Shown in pieces: positions 34,102 through 42,171 of a stretch of DNA of 64,000 bases (within the stretch, counting starts at the first letter, position 1; every line of letters begins with the position of its first letter). A program made the position numbers and the translations under genes. The notes below the pieces were generated by a model. That model saw only the letters and a program-made list of their open reading frames with translations, had not been told where the DNA came from and made no database searches. Source of the stretch: Bradyrhizobiaceae bacterium PARB1 (lineage in GTDB: Bacteria; Pseudomonadota; Alphaproteobacteria; Rhizobiales; Xanthobacteraceae); the NCBI GenBank assembly GCA_002256345.1, contig NKIY01000016.1, positions 1 to 64,000 on the forward strand, given 5' to 3'.

Positions 34102-35357
34102 GCGACGAACGCGATCCCGAAATGGAAGAAGGCCGGGCGCTGGGTTCGACGCCCGAGCCTCAGCCGGCCGACGTTGATGACACCCGGCCGCTGACCGGCG
34201 AACCCGCCGCGACGATGCGGCTGCGTGCCGAGCCGCCGCGTGTGACCCGCCTTTCCCGCAAAGTGCTGGCCGGTCTGGGTCTCGCTGCAAGCCTCGGTGT
34301 TGGCGGGGCGCTAATCTACGCGCTTCAAACCCGTCACGGCGGCCAGGGCCAGGAGCTGTACTCGACGGACAACCGCTCGACACCGGATGGCCTCGCTGGA
34401 TTGCCGAAGGATTATTCCGGCGTTCCGAAGCTCGGCCCGCCACTGCCCGGCGACCTCGGCCGTCCGATCCTCAATGCGCAGAATGGCGCCCCCGTGCCGC
34501 CGATCGGCGCACGGCCGACAGGCCCCGTGGGACCAAGCCCAGAGGAACAACGCCGGGCCCAGGAGCTGGAGGCTGCGCGGACCGCACGGCTGTTCGCCTC
34601 GACCGAGAATCGGCCCGCCAGTGCCGCGACCTCGGCGCAACCGACCGCGACCGCCACGCCTCTCGCCGATCTCTCCAGCCTCGGCCTCGCGCCGCAGCCG
34701 GCGACGCCCTCGGCGCAGGACCGGCAGCTCGCATTCCTCAACCAGGCGCCCGACAAGCGAACCGTCTCGCCGGATCGTGTTGCGGCGCCGGCGTCGAAGA
34801 ATGTGCTTCAGGCCGGTGCCGTCATCGCCGCCGCGCTCATCACAGGCATTCGCTCCGACCTGCCCGGTCAGATCACCGCGCAGGTGACCGAGAACATCTA
34901 TGACAGCCCGACCGGCAAGATCCTGCTCGTGCCCCAGGGCACGCGCGTCGTCGGGCAGTATGACAGCGGCGTCGGCTTCGGTCAGCGGCGCATTCTCCTC
35001 GTCTGGAATCGGCTGATCTTCCCCAATGGCCGCTCCATCGTGCTGGAGCGTCAGCCTGGTGCAGACGCGGAGGGCTATGCCGGGCTCGAGGATGGTGTCG
35101 ACTATCACTGGGGCGAACTGTTCAAGGCCGCTGCGCTCTCAACGATCCTGAGTATCGGCGCCGAGGCCGGTTCGTCGGGTCAGGACAGCGATATCGTCCG
35201 CGCTCTTCGTCAGGGCGCCTCGAACAGCGTCAGCCAGACCGGTCAGCAGATCGTCCAGCGTCAGCTCAACATTGCTCCGACGCTCACCATCCGGCCGGGG
35301 TTCCCCGTCCGCGTCATCGTCACGCGCGATCTAGTGCTCGAACCCTACGGAGGCTGA
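34098..35357 (+). CDS. trbI: TrbI (VirB10-like) protein (419 aa)
   Basis: A cytosolic acidic N-terminus (about 1-50), one membrane helix (about 55-75, KVLAGLGLAASLGVGGALIYAL), a proline-rich region (about 90-200) and a conserved C-terminal beta-barrel-forming domain with ILLVPQGTRVVGQYDSGVGFG near residues 275-295. VirB10/TrbI spans both membranes. The GTG start at 34098 overlaps the trbG stop. DUF2274 follows after one base. Confidence 0.93.
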   Translation: MSDERDPEMEEGRALGSTPEPQPADVDDTRPLTGEPAATMRLRAEPPRVTRLSRKVLAGLGLAASLGVGGALIYALQTRHGGQGQELYSTDNRSTPDGLAGLPKDYSGVPKLGPPLPGDLGRPILNAQNGAPVPPIGARPTGPVGPSPEEQRRAQELEAARTARLFASTENRPASAATSAQPTATATPLADLSSLGLAPQPATPSAQDRQLAFLNQAPDKRTVSPDRVAAPASKNVLQAGAVIAAALITGIRSDLPGQITAQVTENIYDSPTGKILLVPQGTRVVGQYDSGVGFGQRRILLVWNRLIFPNGRSIVLERQPGADAEGYAGLEDGVDYHWGELFKAAALSTILSIGAEAGSSGQDSDIVRALRQGASNSVSQTGQQIVQRQLNIAPTLTIRPGFPVRVIVTRDLVLEPYGG

Positions 35358-35358
35358 G

Positions 35359-35598
35359 ATGGCCAAGCTGAAATTGGGACCGATCGTCGACGACAAGCCG
35401 GTGAAGGTCTCGGTGGAGCTGCCAGCGAGCCTTCACCGCGATCTCGTCGCCTATGCCGAGATTCTCGCCCGCGAAGCGGGGCAGTCACCGGCCGACCCCG
35501 TTCGCCTAATCATCCCGATGCTGGAGCGGTTCATAGCCACGGATCGGGGATTTGTAGCGGCGAGGAGGTCAAAAGGATCGCCGCGGTCGCCTGGATGA
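35359..35598 (+). CDS. DUF2274 protein closing the trb operon (79 aa)
   Basis: MAKLKLGPIVDDKPVKVSVE at the start and ELPASLHRDLVAYAEILAREAG (about 20-41) match DUF2274, with an RHH-like look. The family sits after trbI in alphaproteobacterial trb operons; a regulatory role is suspected but unproven. Its last 68 bases overlap the convergent LysR gene, so the two 3' ends are antisense to each other. Confidence 0.85.
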   Translation: MAKLKLGPIVDDKPVKVSVELPASLHRDLVAYAEILAREAGQSPADPVRLIIPMLERFIATDRGFVAARRSKGSPRSPG

Positions 35599-36490
35599 TT
35601 GTCGCAGCTGCTGACCGTGACATCGAACGTGCGAGACTCAGGAGGCGGCGCCATGCGGGGTTGTCATTCCGTGGTGACCAGACCGCACAAAATGGTAGAA
35701 CCTCATCCACAAGCTGCCGATAAACAGTTCCAGGAAACTGGGCTGCCGTTCCGGCCTCACTCATGACGGTCAGGCCACGCCCGATCGCAACGAGCGATAG
35801 GAGATTGTCTCTCCCCACGTATTGGGTGTGGATTTCCGGGTGTCGCCCAAGATCGGCGAGGCGCTGGACCAAATAGTCGTGGATCTCCGATCCAGGGGCG
35901 CCGTCACTTACAATAAATCTCTCGCCAGCAAGATCACTCCAGCTAAGCACCGGTTTCTCGGAAAGAGGGTGGTCGCTGGGCAGCACTGCGAATACTCGCT
36001 CGGACCAAAGCTGTTCTGTTTGGCAGTCCGACCACTGTGCGGTTCCCGTAATGAAAGCTACATCGAGCTGAAGTCGCCGGATCGAGGCAACATGATCCGC
36101 AGGATCACCGTCAAAAAATTCGACCCGTACACTCGCATGTTCCTTGCCATAGGCCCCCAGTAACTCGCACAGGAATCCGGACGCGAGCGACGAAAAGATA
36201 CCAACCTTGATATGCCCCCGCTCAGAGCGGCCTATGGCGGCCACATCCCTAGCGCCGTGCTCGATCTGCTGAAGACCCTTACGTGCGCGACGCACGAAAT
36301 GCTGCCCCGCCAACGTCAGGCAGACGCCGCCGTTGTGCCTCTGAAACAACGAGGCACCAAGTTCGTCTTCAAGATCGCGGATGCGACGGCTGATCGCTGA
36401 TTCCTGTATCTCCAAGGCCGACGCCGCCTTTCGAAAGCTACCGTGCTCGGCCGCAGCAAGGAAGTACCGAATCTGGCGGAGTTCAAGCAT
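35531..36490 (-). CDS. LysR-family regulator (319 aa)
   Basis: An N-terminal winged helix (MLELRQIRYFLAAAEHGSF, SALEIQESAISRRIRDLEDELGASLFQR; about residues 1-55) and an effector domain (about 90-290, KVGIFSSLASGFLCELLGAY, RGLTVMSEAG) are visible. LysR genes convergent with the end of the trb operon occur in related elements. The regulated genes are unknown; the upstream gap to 36908 should contain its promoter. The antisense overlap with the DUF2274 3' end may couple their expression. Confidence 0.88.
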   Translation of the reverse strand: MLELRQIRYFLAAAEHGSFRKAASALEIQESAISRRIRDLEDELGASLFQRHNGGVCLTLAGQHFVRRARKGLQQIEHGARDVAAIGRSERGHIKVGIFSSLASGFLCELLGAYGKEHASVRVEFFDGDPADHVASIRRLQLDVAFITGTAQWSDCQTEQLWSERVFAVLPSDHPLSEKPVLSWSDLAGERFIVSDGAPGSEIHDYLVQRLADLGRHPEIHTQYVGRDNLLSLVAIGRGLTVMSEAGTAAQFPGTVYRQLVDEVLPFCAVWSPRNDNPAWRRLLSLARSMSRSAAATIIQATAAILLTSSPLQIPDPWL

Positions 36491-36908
36491 GGGCCGCTCG
36501 CGACCACGGCCTATTTGAAATGAGGTCTGACGTTGTAACAGCCCAAGGTCGCATTTGCTTCTGTATGTATTCGGCCAGAAGCGCTTTTGTATGTTCCTTG
36601 AGTGGGCGTCGACCGTTCAAGAACGTACGCGCGATACCGATCGACAACCTTCGCAACCTGATCGCATGCATCGATCTATATGCACAAGCTACCACGACCA
36701 CCGCGTCCAAACCGCAACTAAGGCAGCACCTCCTGATTCATGCCTCAAATAGACGGTCGCATGCGCGCGCGGACGGATGATTTTATATAGTCTCGATATA
36801 CGAAGGTATCGATCAAATATACCGGCCCCTGAATAGGTCGGGCGCCGATATATCCCACTGATTTGGTGCCGACGAATTTGGCAGATGTCATTCAGCCGGT
36901 ATCGAGAT
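36491..36908. other. AT-richer intergenic gap upstream of lysR
   Basis: No gene is supported in these 418 bases. It is the first conspicuously AT-rich stretch after the transfer genes and marks the transition to cargo. It includes GATATAC at 36795-36801 and AATATAC at 36816-36822, a 21-base spaced direct repeat similar to a pair at 45698-45725. The lysR promoter is expected near 36490-36560. Confidence 0.45.
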
Positions 36909-37541
36909 TCAGACGCTTAAATTGTCTGAAATCCTAACAAGGTCAATAACCGTCTTGGCTTGCAACTTTTGCATAAGATGGCTCCGGCGAACCTTCACCG
37001 TAATCTCACTAACATTCAATTCGGCAGCAATCTGCTTATTAAGAAGACCCTTTACAACGAGCTTGAAAACGTCTCGCTCGCCGGGCGTTAGCGTCTCCCA
37101 ACGGGCGTTCAAGTCCAGCGAGCGCGCTTCATTCTCTCGCCTTTGTCGATCTTTCTCGATCGCCTGTTGGATGGCATCCAGCAAATCTTGGTCGCGAAAA
37201 GGCTTCGTCAGGAATTCGAAGGCGCCATTCTTCATGGCGCTCACGCCCATCGCGATGTCCCCGTGTCCCGTGATGAAAATTGTCGGGAGATGAATGCCGT
37301 ATTCCGGCATTTGTCGGTGAAAATCGATGCCGCTTTGTCCAGGCATTCTAACGTCAAGCAGCAGACAGCCGGGTACATCCAAGATAGTGCTTTCGAGGAA
37401 TTCGGCGACCGAGCTGTGCGAGCGAACTTGAAGCCCGACCGACGCGAGCAAATCTTCAAGCGCAGCTCGAACAGACCGATCGTCATCTATGACATAGACG
37501 ATGGGTTGCGGCCGCGGTTCTATGATCGGTTCGTTCTTCAT
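36909..37541 (-). CDS. FixJ-like response regulator (210 aa)
   Basis: The receiver domain (about residues 12-125) contains VYVIDDDRSVRAAL, the phospho-acceptor in LLLDVRMPGQSG, ITGHGDIAMGV and EFLTKPFRDQDLL. The C-terminal LuxR-type HTH (about 145-200) has TLTPGERDVFKLVVKGLLNK and ELNVSEITVKVRRSHLMQKL. This is the FixJ/NarL-like TtrR architecture. Start ATG at 37541 overlaps the kinase stop by four bases (ATGA), so the pair is co-translated. It probably controls the upstream magnesium genes, but no binding site is proven. Confidence 0.9.
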   Translation of the reverse strand: MKNEPIIEPRPQPIVYVIDDDRSVRAALEDLLASVGLQVRSHSSVAEFLESTILDVPGCLLLDVRMPGQSGIDFHRQMPEYGIHLPTIFITGHGDIAMGVSAMKNGAFEFLTKPFRDQDLLDAIQQAIEKDRQRRENEARSLDLNARWETLTPGERDVFKLVVKGLLNKQIAAELNVSEITVKVRRSHLMQKLQAKTVIDLVRISDNLSV

Positions 37542-38605
37542 CAGGCTACCTCCGTGTAGCGCGGTAGGCGTACCTCGAATGCGGCTCCGCCCACCGGATT
37601 GGGAGCAGCACAAATTTGGCCCCCATTTGCTTCGACGATCGCCTGACTGATGGTCAGGCCGAGCCCCATGCCTCCTTCTTTTGTCGTCCAAAAGGCATCA
37701 AAAAGATGTTCGCGCGCGCTTGGCGTCAGGCCGGCACCGGAATCGGCCACCGTAAGAACAACGGTATCTGGCGCCGCCTGCGAGGCGGTGATTCGTAAGC
37801 GACGCTCAGGCAACGCGCCGGCCGCCATCGCCTCCGTAGCATTAAGAACAAGGTTGCTTATGACCTGCTGGATCTGCACTCGGTCAGCGAAAACGCGAGG
37901 TAGGTCGTCATACATGTCTAGCTGCAGGGCGATGCCGCTACGCTCGATCTCGCTGCGTGACAAGGTTACGATTTCACGAACGGCTTCCCTTAGGTCGAAT
38001 GGCTGTCTGTGCGGAGCCTCGCCCTTCGAAAGGGCACGGATCCGCGCTATGACCTGACTCGCCCGGTTCGCGTCACTAACGATGCGGTCAAGCGCGCGAC
38101 GGGCCTTCTCGAGATTTGGCGGCTCCTGGCTCAGCCATCGGGCGCACGCACCACCGCTGGCGACAACGGCAGCCAATGGTTGGTTTACTTCATGCGCTAT
38201 CGACGCCGACAGTTGGCCCAGCGTCGTCACCCGCGCAATACGCAAGAGGCGGTCGCGGGCCTCCAGCGCCTCTGCCTTTGCGGCGACCATCCTCAAACTG
38301 AGATAGGTTGTGACCCCGATCGCAACGATGCTAATCCCGGTATTGACGATGCCTACTTCGTATGCGCCGGAGGGGGTCAGAAAGAAGCTGATCAAGGTCA
38401 GCGCGACGCAAATGCAAGCGAGAACTACCACAGCCGCGCCAGACAAGATGCGTGTAGCAACGAGAATGACTGCCGTGTAAAATACGGCTGCAGCGATGGC
38501 ATAATCCGTAACCGTATCGGCGATGAAAATGCCTGCCATCGCAACACCCATCGCGATCAGTGTCAGTGCCGATCTTGGACGGCTGTCATTGACCACCTTG
38601 AGCAT
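37541..38605 (-). CDS. FixL-like membrane histidine kinase (354 aa)
   Basis: Four hydrophobic segments (about residues 12-100) form the sensor; no PAS or haem-binding domain is present, so it is not FixL itself. The H box is ASIAHEVNQPLAAVVASG (His near 138), with N box VISNLVLNATEAM, G1 VADSGAGL and G2 GGMGLGLTIS. The HEVNQPL block is typical of the HPK4/FixL group. The signal may be sensed in the membrane. It follows mgtC after 87 bases in the same direction and overlaps the response regulator. Confidence 0.88.
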   Translation of the reverse strand: MLKVVNDSRPRSALTLIAMGVAMAGIFIADTVTDYAIAAAVFYTAVILVATRILSGAAVVVLACICVALTLISFFLTPSGAYEVGIVNTGISIVAIGVTTYLSLRMVAAKAEALEARDRLLRIARVTTLGQLSASIAHEVNQPLAAVVASGGACARWLSQEPPNLEKARRALDRIVSDANRASQVIARIRALSKGEAPHRQPFDLREAVREIVTLSRSEIERSGIALQLDMYDDLPRVFADRVQIQQVISNLVLNATEAMAAGALPERRLRITASQAAPDTVVLTVADSGAGLTPSAREHLFDAFWTTKEGGMGLGLTISQAIVEANGGQICAAPNPVGGAAFEVRLPRYTEVA

Positions 38606-38692
38606 TGTTCGCCTCTCTCGATCAACCTACGCGCTTTCAGTATTCTTCCCGAATCTACTCCGCTCAGTGGCTAGATATCTATTAATTCTCGA

Positions 38693-39391
38693 TCATTCGC
38701 CTAGCTCTAACCGCCATCGAGCGGACGTTACCAGCGGCTCCAGGCTGAGACGACCGATAATCTGTTCCAGAACGCGATCCTGCCGAGTGTCGGCCCGCAC
38801 GGTCGCGCTCACCTGGACTCGATTTGTGTCCTCGATATTGGTGCTTTCGAGGTCGCGAATGTGTAGAACGCCGGCAAGATCACGAAGAAGAAGCGCTCGA
38901 ACATGCGCCTCGGCCTCTCCATGACAGATAATGCTGATAGCATAGGCGCTCTCCAACTGGCCTCCAGCGAATGACTGGCGCTCAATGAGGCGCACGAGCG
39001 GACGCAGAACTCCATTGACTGCGATGACGAACATCGTCGCAATCAACGCGTGAAAGAAAAATCCAGCTCCGCATAGCGCGCCGATCGCGGCCGAACACCA
39101 CAGCGTCGCCGCCGTGTTGAGCCCGCGCACGTTCAATCCCTCCTTGAAAATGATGCCTGCGCCCATGAAGCCGATGCCGGAAACGATCTGGGCCGCAACA
39201 CGCGTCGGACTCGACTCTCCGGGGAATAGCCCTGCAAAGAGGACGAAGATGGCGGCGCCGAGTGCAACGAGGGTGTTGGTTCGTAGCCCAGCCAGGCGTT
39301 GGCGCCATTGCCGCTCGAAGCCGATCAAACCGCCGAGAAGGAATGCGCCTCCGAGCGTGAGCGCAGTATGGCCAAGACTTTGCCAATCCAT
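38693..39391 (-). CDS. mgtC: MgtC-family protein (232 aa)
   Basis: The N-terminal four to five membrane segments (about residues 8-125) have the MgtC signature: AFLLGGLIGFERQWRQRLAG (about 16-35) and ISGIGFMGAGIIFKEG-like blocks (QIVSGIGFMGAGIIFKEGLN near 69-88). A cytosolic ACT-like domain (about 150-232) completes the usual 231-residue Salmonella length. MgtC proteins help survival at low magnesium and modulate ATP synthase or P-type ATPases. The ATG at 39391 is chosen by length; the longer upstream frame has no homology. Confidence 0.9.
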   Translation of the reverse strand: MDWQSLGHTALTLGGAFLLGGLIGFERQWRQRLAGLRTNTLVALGAAIFVLFAGLFPGESSPTRVAAQIVSGIGFMGAGIIFKEGLNVRGLNTAATLWCSAAIGALCGAGFFFHALIATMFVIAVNGVLRPLVRLIERQSFAGGQLESAYAISIICHGEAEAHVRALLLRDLAGVLHIRDLESTNIEDTNRVQVSATVRADTRQDRVLEQIIGRLSLEPLVTSARWRLELGE

Positions 39392-39473
39392 ATGAATGTC
39401 CCATCTTGCAGCGTCGGCTACACTCCACCGACGGAAGTCCCTGCAATTGTTGGAATTTCTGCTCCATCGGCTG

Positions 39474-41609
39474 TCAGAACTCGGCGTGTGCGCGAAGCGA
39501 CAGAATCGAAGCTGGTCCGCGGTCGGCGTTGTAGGCGGGGTTTGCAACAAACTGATAGTCGAAGGTGACGGCGCTCCAATCGTTGAACCGCAGGGCGTAG
39601 TATGCCTCGATGATCGACTCGTGACCGTAACGCAGCCGCCCATCACCGATCAGCAATCCCGTGCCTCCCGCAGCGAGGAAATCACGATGTGCGCGTGACA
39701 GGCCGTTGACCGCAGCCCCGAGCCCAATGGTGTCCGAGGGCCGTCCCCATGCGGTGCCCTTCAGGGCGAAACCGCCGGAAATGCTGCGGTCGATATCCGT
39801 GAAGGATAGAATTTCGGTTCGACCGTCGTTCCAGCTTGCACGGGCGAAAAGCCCGAGGTCAGCCGTCAAAGCCTGTTCGATGTTCCCGTAAAAGCCATAT
39901 TTATTCTGATTGCGGCGCAGGGCCGTCATCGCATCGTTGATATCCGTTTGCGGACTTGCCTGGGCGATGTCGATGGCATCGCGATACGCGCCGGTGCGGC
40001 CGCGGTTGACGAAAGTGCCAATGCGAACCTTACCGGGCTGCCCGAACAGGCTGTGCCGTTCCTCGAACTCGACGACGCCGCCACCGCCGCCCTTGAAGAC
40101 CAGGACGTCGCTGTTTGGCTGCTCCGGCACCTGGAAGGCGCCCGCTCGCACGGCCCAATTCTTCTGATTAAGCTCGATCACCGCGCCGCGCGTGAAGCCC
40201 GGCAGGTCGGCGGGAAAATCATAGGCCCCCGATGACCAGATCGCCCAATTCATGAAATCGGCGCGCGGATCCTTGGCATAGGCATTGGCGTCGAAGAAGT
40301 CTCCAACTGCGAAACGGCCAACCGTGACGGTGATGCGATTGATATCGCGTCGTCCCGCCAGTTGCAGAGGGCCGTCCGCGACATCCTCCTGCTCGCCGCC
40401 GAGACCAAATGTCTGCCGAACATAGTAGCGCTGAGCGCGGAATTTTGGAAATTCTGTCCCGCCTTTTTGCGCTTCTCCATTTGGAAAACCTGCGAGTCCG
40501 AGCGTTCCGTTCAGTCCGAAGCCCTGGGCCAGTTCGGGATTGAAGTAGAACTCACCACCCTCCCAAAGCCGCACGCCGAGAAAAGCATCCGCGGTCCATG
40601 TCTCGCGCAGTTGCCCGCCGCCGGGGAGACTGTTGGCGGACGCGTAAGGAGATCGAATTGCAGGATAGCCCTGGGCAATGAATGTTGTCTGGCCATGAAC
40701 ATTCCAGTCCGGCGATGCTTCGCCAGTCGCCGATGGTTTCGCGAGTGCCGAGACCCCATCACCCAGTCGGTAGTTCAGACCAAATGTGATCCTTTGGACT
40801 TGAGGGTGGACCGAAACGTCGCGCAGTCCAGTTCCATCGAGTCGATAGATCGAAGAAGCCAAATCGAGGTAGTCGTACTCAGCGCGTGCGGTCCACGGTC
40901 CTCCCAAGGCCATTTCGATACCTACGCCCGCCGTCCACCCAGCGTGCCAGCGCCTCAGCTTCGACAAAACGGCGCCGTCATCTCCATTGATGTCGACCTT
41001 CGTTCGTGCCCAAGCAAACCCGCCCGTTGCATAGGGGAGGAATGGGCCGAACGCATAGCCGATCCTGGCGCGCACTGTCCCCATCGCGTCCAGGGTCGTA
41101 TTGAAGGGAGCAGCAGTCCGACGCGTCTCGTCGGGCGGACTCACGAATGTGATGTCGGCTTCTGTGCCAAGTACCCAGCCATCACCTGGCTGAAAGTTGT
41201 AGCCCCCCTGAAGGCCGCCGATCATCCCCGTCACCGTCGGCGGCAGGCCAACTGACTGATTCAAGATCGCGTTCGTCCCTGGACCAAGATCGCCGGTCCC
41301 GAAACCGGTGTGACCACCAAAATAGATGCCCGACCAATCGACCTTGTTCGTTTTCGCGCTGCTCTCACGTGAAGCTTCCGGCAACTTCGTGGGCGTCGCC
41401 GGAATGGGTTGAGCATCTGGGCGGTCGGCAGTCGTTTGAAGCTCTTGCGCATGCGCCTTGGCGATCTGAAGAATTGCCACGATGCCGAGTGCCAGCAAAT
41501 AGAAGGCGATCGCCATAAATCGGCAAAAAAGGACTCGGCGATTCCTGAAAACCCTCAATCCGGCAGCGCTCGCGGTATTGAAGAATCCTGGGGCGGCAAA
41601 ATAGTTCAT
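39474..41609 (-). CDS. Outer-membrane protein: Omp25/31-like barrel fused to OprB-type porin (711 aa)
   Basis: Residues about 60-275 form a short outer-membrane beta-barrel of the Omp25/31 kind (WSGIYFGGHTGFGTG, GMIGGLQGGYNFQPGDGWVLG, GTVRARIGYAFG and ending FGLNYRLGDG). Residues about 290-711 match carbohydrate-selective OprB porins (IAQGYPAIRSPYASANSLP, VGRFAVGDFFDANAYAKDP, NYGFYGN-like repeats) and end with a terminal F (LSLRAHAEF). A signal peptide core lies at about residues 32-53 (ending KAHAQEL), so the first 31 residues are an extended n-region; an AGGAG ribosome site supports the long start at 41609, and an internal ATG at 41516 is the alternative. It lies between mgtA and mgtC, suggesting outer-membrane uptake for the same regulon. 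Confidence 0.82.
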   Translation of the reverse strand: MNYFAAPGFFNTASAAGLRVFRNRRVLFCRFMAIAFYLLALGIVAILQIAKAHAQELQTTADRPDAQPIPATPTKLPEASRESSAKTNKVDWSGIYFGGHTGFGTGDLGPGTNAILNQSVGLPPTVTGMIGGLQGGYNFQPGDGWVLGTEADITFVSPPDETRRTAAPFNTTLDAMGTVRARIGYAFGPFLPYATGGFAWARTKVDINGDDGAVLSKLRRWHAGWTAGVGIEMALGGPWTARAEYDYLDLASSIYRLDGTGLRDVSVHPQVQRITFGLNYRLGDGVSALAKPSATGEASPDWNVHGQTTFIAQGYPAIRSPYASANSLPGGGQLRETWTADAFLGVRLWEGGEFYFNPELAQGFGLNGTLGLAGFPNGEAQKGGTEFPKFRAQRYYVRQTFGLGGEQEDVADGPLQLAGRRDINRITVTVGRFAVGDFFDANAYAKDPRADFMNWAIWSSGAYDFPADLPGFTRGAVIELNQKNWAVRAGAFQVPEQPNSDVLVFKGGGGGVVEFEERHSLFGQPGKVRIGTFVNRGRTGAYRDAIDIAQASPQTDINDAMTALRRNQNKYGFYGNIEQALTADLGLFARASWNDGRTEILSFTDIDRSISGGFALKGTAWGRPSDTIGLGAAVNGLSRAHRDFLAAGGTGLLIGDGRLRYGHESIIEAYYALRFNDWSAVTFDYQFVANPAYNADRGPASILSLRAHAEF

Positions 41610-42171
41610 GGGGCACTCCTGGCGTCGGGTTACGAGAGCGCCCGTCGCCAATAACTCCGAGCCGCCCTGCTAGTTTTGTCGTGAATTCAAATGGCGCGAG
41701 TTATTGGTCGCGCCGCGACTAGACGGGTCGTCCATTTGAAGCTCCTTGCTGATCGAAACCCGGTTCGGGCCCGGGCCTCGTGCTTTGTTTCCATGCAAGC
41801 AATCGTTTTGCGCTTGTGTGGCTCACCAGCGGCAATGCCGCATTCGCGATATCGCCGCTCTGTTCAACCGCGCGCCGCCGCGTAGTAGGAATCTGAGCTT
41901 GGAACCGTCCAGTAGGCGGCGACGAGCAAGGTGGACGGCCACACGCGTCAGGAGCGTCGCCGAAACCGCCAAAGCCCAGCACAAACGTCTGTTCAACCGG
42001 TTCCGAAGCGAGGACAGGACATCGCGGGGCTCCCGATTGTGGGGCGGACGCGGCGCCTGTCGCCTCGGCTGCTTCGGTGGCGGCCCTCGTCTCGGGCGGT
42101 CTCCAGCCTGCGGCGGCGCAAATCTGAGGATCAACGATGTGGACATGATCATGATCTCTCATGCGTCGCCG
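41610..42171. other. 562-base gap between mgtA and the porin gene
   Basis: I see no convincing gene. The open frames over this gap lack ribosome sites and have composition unlike proteins. The gap should hold the terminator of mgtA and the promoter or leader for the porin gene. No clear terminator hairpin with a T run was found. Confidence 0.4.

Noticed and set aside
41719..42162. Antisense and sense frames in the mgtA-porin gap
   Set aside because: Compositionally biased, no ribosome site and no recognisable motifs.
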